This document shows, in pieces, positions 33,699 through 39,878 of a stretch of 39,878 nt of DNA. The DNA is from Chara braunii. Taxonomy: Eukaryota > Streptophyta > Charophyceae > Charales > Characeae. Location of the stretch: contig BFEA01000161.1 of assembly GCA_003427395.1 (NCBI GenBank), positions 2,441,720 through 2,481,597 of the forward strand, in the 5' to 3' direction. How positions within the stretch are numbered: position 1 is the stretch's first letter; each line of letters begins with the position of its first letter. The notes below the pieces were generated by a model that was given only the letters and a program-made list of their open reading frames with translations, did not search any database and had not been told where the DNA came from. Position numbers and translations under genes: made by a program.

Positions 33699-34025
33699 TG
33701 TAAAAACATGGCCAAATACACTTGTAAGGGTATTTGGTCCGACAACATTAACCATAAGTCTGTTGGCACGAACCATGAAGACTGGAGAACCATGAAGATG
33801 GTGAAAACGATGGTCAAGGGAGGAGACGGACAAGCCGAAAGACAAGATTCATAACTCGTCCGATTCCTAATCGTATCAAGTGAGAGAACGTGCGTTTCGG
33901 GGGCTTTACCACGCTGCGAATCAAGTGGCGGGACCGGATTTTGAGCCTGGCAGGCCAATTTGATGCCGCAAAAGTTAAGGGTTGCACGGTGTGCAGTCAA
34001 AAACATAATGGAGAAGCGGATGACA

Positions 34026-34457
34026 ATGAACCTTTCGGTAACTTAGGGGAAGATTCGCTTACATTTTCAGCAGGGTGTGGCTGCTCGGGTTAACGTTAGG
34101 CCCTTGCTGACAATGATAGTGCTCCTTTGTGGTGTCAAGGTGGTTTCCTCTTGTTTGGTGATCGTCTCGTTGCTCGTGACTGGACTACCACGCGCCGTGC
34201 TCATGGCCTCTATCCCAGTGGGACTCGTTGAGGGGGGTGCGAAACTCATTTTGCTACGATTTGCATGAACCTGAACAGAGCCCCTAATCAAGGGCATTAT
34301 GGAAAGGAGAACGTGGGGGACCTTACCTACCTACAAGAATTGGCGATGTGAGATAGATCGAAGGTCGAGCTGCTGTGCAAACTGCATACGTTAAAACGCG
34401 AGCGGGGGAATAATTGAATGAGGGCGCCGGTCAGTCGATGAGCAAGCGTTGTTGATT

Positions 34458-34540
<83 letters not shown>

Positions 34541-34856
34541 TTTTTACTTGACGATCGTCCTTACATCGTGACCGTGCTATTCACCGCGATTCGTCGCAGT
34601 CTTCTTCTCGTAGGGTAAACCCTCGTCTTCACGCTGGACAGTGGGATTGCCTCGTCATCGTAAGTAAACACTATGCTGCTAGTCGTAATCAGATTACTCC
34701 TCATCGCCGGACTGTTGATCACCATGTCCATTATTGGAGTGTGGATTGTGGCCACATTTGAGGAAGGGTCTATCCTGATCATTGAATCAGTTTGGCCATA
34801 CGACATTGAGAAGGAGGTGGCAATGTATCTTCCAGCGGATTGGTGGAAGATCCATT
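34026..34856 (+). repeat. Class B hairpins in copy 3
   Basis: Two members are visible. One at about 34026-34062 has AACCTTTCGG and GGGGAAGATT arms. The other, at 34822-34856, has a perfect core stem ATCTTCCA/TGGAAGAT extended on both sides. Both align with class B hairpins of LTR 1. Confidence 0.6.
34458..34533. repeat. (GA)n microsatellite in copy 3
   Basis: Seventy-six bases with one AAAG interruption, in the position equivalent to the GA tracts of LTR 1 and LTR 2. Confidence 0.95.
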
Positions 34857-36054
34857 TTATTTTGCACATTTAGCGAGTTGTGGCCTGAATCATGGTGGTG
34901 TCGCAAAAGTTATTGCGGACGGTGTGACTTGATTAAGTTTGTGCTACAACCACAGTCAAATGTGGAAGGGACCGTTGTTGCGGTCAAAGTGGCCGAGCTG
35001 CAGTGGAGACCGTGTTGCGTCGTTGTGTTCCTCCAGCACGGTTGTTGAACCCTTGGTGTGTTGCCACTGTGCCACTGTGTATTGCACATCTGTTGGTTTT
35101 CTTGTCGTGCACCTTAGTACTGCTGCTTCAGTAGGTTGTTGTTAAGAGTTTTGAGTTATTGCCGAGGGCAGCAAGTTATTGTTTGAGTGTTGTCCCGTTG
35201 TGCATTCTAGTACCGTTATTGTTGAGCAATCAAAGATTCATGTTAGCTGTTGTTAGTGGTTATCTGCGGTATGTTGTGATCATTGCTCCACTACTACTGT
35301 TTTTCTGTTATATTGGGTTCCTATAGTACGTGTTAGAATTGCGCACGGGGAGGGTGTTGTATTCGAATGCAACTTTTATGGGCTACGTAGTTTCAGTTCG
35401 GTCACAGATCGAAGTAGTGTGACTTGAACCCGTGATCGGGCTTTGTAAGGGGGGTACCGCTATGACTCAGGGGTCAGTCAGAGTGCTGTTTTTCTAGGTT
35501 CTTGTCATATTTTTTGCCATCATACTGCTTTTATTAGGCACCATTGCGGTGCCCTCATGTGATCAAAGGAATCAAGGCCCTCTCACGTGGGTCTAAGTGC
35601 ACCCTTCTTGTATCTGAGGTACTAAAACGTCTTCTTCTTCTGCCTTTCTTATTCTGAGTCTCGTCTTTTGGTTACGAGAGGAAGGCGGCTGACAGGATTG
35701 GAAACCTATAATCTATGCCAAGACCTTCGTGGGAGGCTCGCACCACAAATTGCGGGAACTCTTTTGGAACCTGGGCGAATTTCTGGAGGCAACGAATTGT
35801 GAGGTATAACAAATCTCATCCTTGTGTGTGTCATTGTATCCTTATTAAAGTACAACCCTCTATTTTGTTTGTTATGTATGTATGCGTGCCTATGGACTTT
35901 TGTTTCTTATTCAGGATTTAATCCAAGTGAAGTAAAGGAAATGCATGCATAAAAATCATCCTCTATTCCTATTGTTTGAATTCAGACAAGGATGGATAAA
36001 CTGAGGGAAGGTGGGAGGAAGGTGGTTTTGCTTGCTTTTGACTAGGTCTTGAAG

Positions 36055-37415
36055 GGTCATACATTATTTCTAAGAGGAATGATCTCACCGCTTTGTGTTG
36101 CTCTTTTTTCTGAGGGACCAAACATTGTTTCTAGGATGAATAACTTGGTTGTTTTTTTTCTCGACTTATTTTCTTCACAACCAGACAGTGTTTCTAAGAT
36201 GAATGGTCTGATTGTTTATTGTTTTTTTTTTTACTTGAACTTTTAGGTTCATACATTGTTTCTAGGATGAATGATATGACCGTTGTTTATTTCTGGGTGG
36301 TTTCTTAATAGGCTTTATGCATTGTTACTAATATGAATGACCAAGATTACTCCATTTTGTTTGTTGAGGCGCTGAGAGAAAGTGTTGATCACAGTTTCTA
36401 AGATACATGACTCAACTCTTTGGATGTTTTTTCTGTGCGAGGTTCGGGTGAAAAGACTAAGCAATGTTTCTAAGATGAATGGTTTAGTTTGCGGCCACAT
36501 AGACTTAATGAGAACTGAGAATAAGACTTTCTATCAATAGAAAAATTTCCGCAAGAAATGGACGTTGAAAAAACATTCCATAAAAAAAAAATCCTTCATA
36601 TTTATAAATTATCATTCCAATGTTTGTCCAATTTTAAAATTTACAGTTTTATTTGATAAGTTCTCGTCTAAATATGAGCTTTCTCTTCCAACTACATCTA
36701 TCTATTCAATATGGAATAGAAGTCTGGACGAGTTTATGAAATGTTTTAATTAAACTTTCATTCGACTACAACAAATATCTTCTAATTTAGATTGGATTAA
36801 CGTATTTATGACTGAAAATCCTTACTTAGAATGACAGTCCAATTAAAATATTTCATGAACTCATCCAGACTTTCATTCAATCTTTAGCATGAAGTTTAAA
36901 TAAGAAGGGATACCCCATTCTTGGAAGGAAAGTTATCAAGTAAGACGGAAAATTTTAAAATTGGAATTACATTTTTTAAGGTGGAATGAAAATTTAAAAT
37001 TTAGAATGTAATTTTACTATAGAATGAATATTTAATTCTGAGAAATTTTTATGTTTATATTTTTACTTTATATGAGAACAAGGTTAGGCAGACATTGTTT
37101 CTAAGATGAATGGTCTGACTATAGCCTTATAACAAAATAAAAGAGTACAATTAAGAGTTATAAACTGAAGATAACTTGGGTTAACCGAGCATTGTTTCTA
37201 AAATGAATGGTTCATTACTATGTCAACTTTGAACATTAAGGTAATAGATATATATATATATAATTTGGCTATTAAACTCTTTGATGATAACTATGCATTG
37301 TTTCTAAGATAAATGGTCTAGTCACATGCCCAATGAAGAGACAAGTAGTTGTGCAATCTATTCGTGTATAACTATGGCAAATGGTCAGTTATTGTTTCTA
37401 AGATGAATAGTTTAA
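36055..37415 (+). repeat. Array of 11 hairpins (class C') in copy 3, different core
   Basis: Units with the core CATTGTTTCTAAGATGAATG lie near 36060, 36120, 36187, 36254, 36319, 36389, 36461, 37091, 37189, 37293 and 37391. The inner stem is CATT/AATG. The outer stems vary but pair (CAGAC/GTCTG at 37091; ACTAAGC/GGTTTAGT at 36461; ACCAA/TTGGT at 36120). The array occupies the position of the class C array of LTR 1 and shares only TAAG(T/A)T in the loop. A fold-back insertion splits it between 36516 and 37071. Confidence 0.75.
36516..37071. mobile_element. Fold-back, MITE-like insertion (~556 bp)
   Basis: Very AT-rich. Inverted arms share one centre at about 36797: CCAATTTTAAAATTT (36629-36643) with AAATTTTAAAATTGG (36950-36965), and AGTCTGGACGAGTTTATGAA (about 36721) with its near complement at about 36858-36877. 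ATGAGAAC occurs on both sides (36508-36515 and 37072-37079), a candidate 8-bp target duplication of hAT type. It interrupts the class C' array. The outermost ends are only loosely inverted, so the exact boundaries are tentative. Confidence 0.6.
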
Positions 37416-37689
37416 CTTAATGTCTTATGTAAGCTGGAATGAAGAGCTAAGCATATGAGTATTTAATCAACTACTTGTATGTGAAAATAATTTGGGATCT
37501 TGGTGAGAGACTTACCCTATTTGCATGCATTTGTTTGATTGTGAGTCTGATCTAAGTCTATCATGAGTTATTTTTCAATAGGTAGTTGTTTTAGATGTTC
37601 GTCATATGCCGGAGCCTGAAGCCATAAGACTTAGTTCAATTTCTGCATTTCAGTGTTAAGTCTATTTTTCGTATTTGGCTTTGTATGAA

Positions 37690-38300
37690 TTTGAAAAGAC
37701 AATTTCAATAATGAAAATGTTACCCAAATTTTTACAAGTCTAAGGAGTTGCTAAATTTTTGTCTATGCAAGGTTCAACTATTGTTTGAGTTTCATATTTG
37801 AGGGAAACTTACTATTCTAGAGGAGATCCTACCCAATTCTTTGTTAAATCAGAGAGTTCTACAAAATTTGGCTTTTTGAAGACATAATTATTTTAAAATT
37901 TATATTTAACTTTGTATTAATTTTAGAAAGACACTTTCGGTAGCGGATGTGTTGCCAAAAGTTGTACAAATCTAAATAGTTAGTTAAATTTTTTCTTAAG
38001 AGTGTTTAAGTTTTCTCTTTAAGTTCATATCTGACTTTATGTAAATTTGGAAAATCTACTTTTCTAGGGAAAGTGCTACCCAATTTTTTTTTAATTGGAG
38101 AGTTAGACAAAATTTAACTTTGTTAAATCAAAAGTCGTTTTTGATCTCACATTTAGTTAAATATAGATTCTGGAACGATAATTTTTCTAGAGGGATTGTT
38201 GCCGAAACTTTTCTAGTTTTAAGGACTTAAGTTATTTTGGGTAGGAAAAACTTTAGCGATCCACCTTGTACAGGGGAGATACTACCAGAATCTGCCTTGA
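37690..38300 (+). repeat. Loose ~80-125-bp units (class D') in copy 3
   Basis: About six copies of a phrase like CTAGGGAAAGTGCTACCCAA lie near 37708, 37815, 37938, 38061, 38188 and 38269. They correspond to the two to three ~85-bp units at 17050-17246 in LTR 1, so the array has expanded or contracted between families. Confidence 0.6.
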
Positions 38301-39063
38301 TCTTCCATATCACATAGAAAGCAGTTTGAATTTTGTCTTGGAATAAGTTGAAGGAGGATGCAACATGGGGTTTTATTCTCCATACACTTGAAGTTTAACT
38401 TGGATACTCGTCTATGTTGTGCAACAGGTCCTCTTCGTTTATTTTGGTTCAACTCTCGACTGAGTTCATAATGATCCTGTGAGGATCATTTTCTGTTATC
38501 TTTTGATAACACATCTGTTTTCGACTAAACTCTAACTCATTCTCGTTGTTTAATCTAAGGTCTTAGCCCCTATAGGTTGAATTATTTTTTTGGGTTTTTA
38601 CCCGGGCTTTTATTGAATGGTCATTTAAAAAGGACCGAGTGTTTTATTTTTAAAAGTTTGGCAAAGGTTGAGGCTTGTATGAATAAGGCAAGGGGCACGA
38701 GTGCAGAGAGTGGTTCAAGTTAACCTCGTGTAGTGCGTTGTATGTCGATGTTGAATCTTTGGTGTGATTGCAGGTACGTGTTTAAAATTGAAGTTCGGAT
38801 TTGGCTTTGTCTGTGATCATGTGTATATTTTGAAGGGGGTCATACGGTGATTGTGAGAGTGATCGCCTTGTGTCTTATAACCCCGTTATTATTATACTTT
38901 GTATATTCTAAGCGGTCTACTTTAACCGCGCATAAAGATTGAGCAGATTCGTATTGAGGGCAAAAGGAAATGTTTCCTTACCTTTGCCCCTTTTGATTTT
39001 CGTAGTTGGACGTTGAGGTTAGAGGTAACTGTCAAAGTCAAACCCCTTCATCCGTTAAGAGAT

Positions 39064-39515
39064 GGTTAATGAAAGAGTCAGGAAAACCAAAAATTCGGGG
39101 GTTTTCGCTGTATCACTACACCATGTCGTTAAAAATCTTACGAACAAACTATTAAGGTTATAATACAAACATCTGAAAACCAAACAGGCAAAAAAAAAAG
39201 GAAAAAAAAAATCAATAGCACTATAAAATCTTATTTGGAGTAGCTTTCGGAGTTCATCAAAACAATTATGGAATTTGGTGTTCTTGCCATTTTTTTTTTT
39301 TACTGGTGCAAATGTGTTGAAACTGAATACAGATATAATCTAAACCACATACATAACTTAAAAAACAAAACAAGAAAAAACAAAAATTGAAGGAAATATG
39401 ACAGTTTTTGTGAAAATTTCATCGAAAATTACACCACTCATTAACCACGACTGGGATCTGTTTCCAGGCCTTCGAAGATGAAGCTCTTCTTTCATGGTCA
39501 GAGCCACAGGGGGGT
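39064..39515. other. AT-rich insertion in copy 3
   Basis: LTR 1 reads continuously across the equivalent point (~17980-17990), while copy 3 has about 450 extra bases with several A and T homopolymers. GGTTAATGA at 39064-39072 is inverted at 39438-39446, perhaps a short terminal inverted repeat. No coding sequence was recognised. Confidence 0.45.
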
Positions 39516-39718
39516 CCCGCCGCCACAAAGGGTCGACGCCCGCCTACCGCTCACTCGTGCAAGGTGCAGAAGAGGGTAGGTCTCACAATCGCATACGTGA
39601 TTGTGTAACGTCAATAGATTGACCTCTTAAGAGGCGTGTCAACTGACACTTGAGTGTCGAAGGCGATCCTCGAAATCATTGTGGACCGCATGGTCATAGG
39701 TAGCACCAGCGTTGTCAC

Positions 39719-39878
39719 GCCGGGATCCCCGGGGCCCAAGCTGGGGTAGGGGTTTCACCCCCGAACCCCCGTCGCGGGGCTACCCAACCACCGCCCCCGA
39801 CAAAACACCCTTGCTCCTGCCCCAACCCCGCCACCCCCGCTCCCGGCCCACACACCCGCCCCCACACCCCGCACCCCC
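39719..39878. other. Extremely C-rich window end
   Basis: Composition changes abruptly to C/G-rich sequence (GGATCCCCGGGG, then many CCCCC runs) at the point where homology with LTR 1 stops. It is unlike anything else in the window and may be low-quality contig-end sequence. Confidence 0.6.

Larger units (their letters stand above)
33699..39715 (+). repeat. Diverged homologue of the giant LTR (copy 3, ~6 kb)
   Basis: It aligns in the same order with LTR 1 at roughly 60-70% identity in the best blocks: 34810-34870 with 13690-13755, 35341-35830 with 14690-15180, 38240-38610 with 17200-17500, 38990-39060 with 17925-17990, and 39540-39710 with 18010-18190. It starts TGTAAAAACATGG with a terminal hairpin at 33710-33740 analogous to that of LTR 1. 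It lacks most of the sequence equivalent to 10100-12080, and the end equivalent to 18200-18825 is missing. It belongs to a sister family, since copies 1 and 2 are far closer to each other. Confidence 0.75.

Overview
The window looks like intergenic, transposon-dominated nuclear DNA of a streptophyte plant. A streptophyte alga such as Chara is my best guess, from the general look of the transposon proteins, but this is weak. I see no intact protein-coding gene, no rRNA or tRNA gene and no CRISPR. The coding traces are all decayed mobile-element genes: an unrecognised protein (1380-3023, +), a PIF/Harbinger transposase (6490-7829, -) and the C-terminal part of a LINE reverse-transcriptase ORF (31193-33180, -). 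The rest of 1-10056 is simple-sequence DNA: TG, GA, CT and CAT tracts, GC-rich degenerate repeats, and a T23-C-G39 homopolymer junction.

The main object lies at 10057-31047. Two direct copies of a noncoding ~8.8 kb unit (10057-18825 and 22231-31047) flank a 3.4 kb noncoding spacer. The unit begins TG and ends CA (TA in copy 1). Two bases after copy 1 is a sequence matching 16/20 to the tRNA-Asp primer-binding site, all four mismatches being transitions. I read this as a non-autonomous giant LTR retrotransposon (LARD-like) with extraordinarily long LTRs. No convincing polypurine tract or target-site duplication is visible, so a segmental duplication is not excluded. A third, strongly diverged and shorter homologue (33699-39715) has the same internal order of parts.

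What is unusual is what the LTRs contain. In order: a 5' terminal 12-bp-stem hairpin; about six AT/CCGC hairpins spread over 1.5 kb; an array of 16 two-stem hairpins with an AAGTT loop; a short array of ~85-bp units; small perfect hairpins; and a 3' terminal hairpin. Outer stems of the array vary in sequence but keep pairing, with G-T (G.U in + strand RNA) far commoner than A-C. In the diverged third copy the equivalent array keeps its position and two-stem design but has a different, internally homogenised core. This suggests a structured plus-strand RNA and concerted evolution of the array.

There are also assembly warnings. Copy 2 contains an exact 19-base Tn5 mosaic-end (Nextera) adapter at 27653-27671, and from that point copies 1 and 2 switch from ~5% divergence to complete identity for 1474 bp. 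Part of copy 2 was therefore probably filled in from copy 1. The G39 run, the C-rich right end and the repeat-bounded left end also deserve caution.
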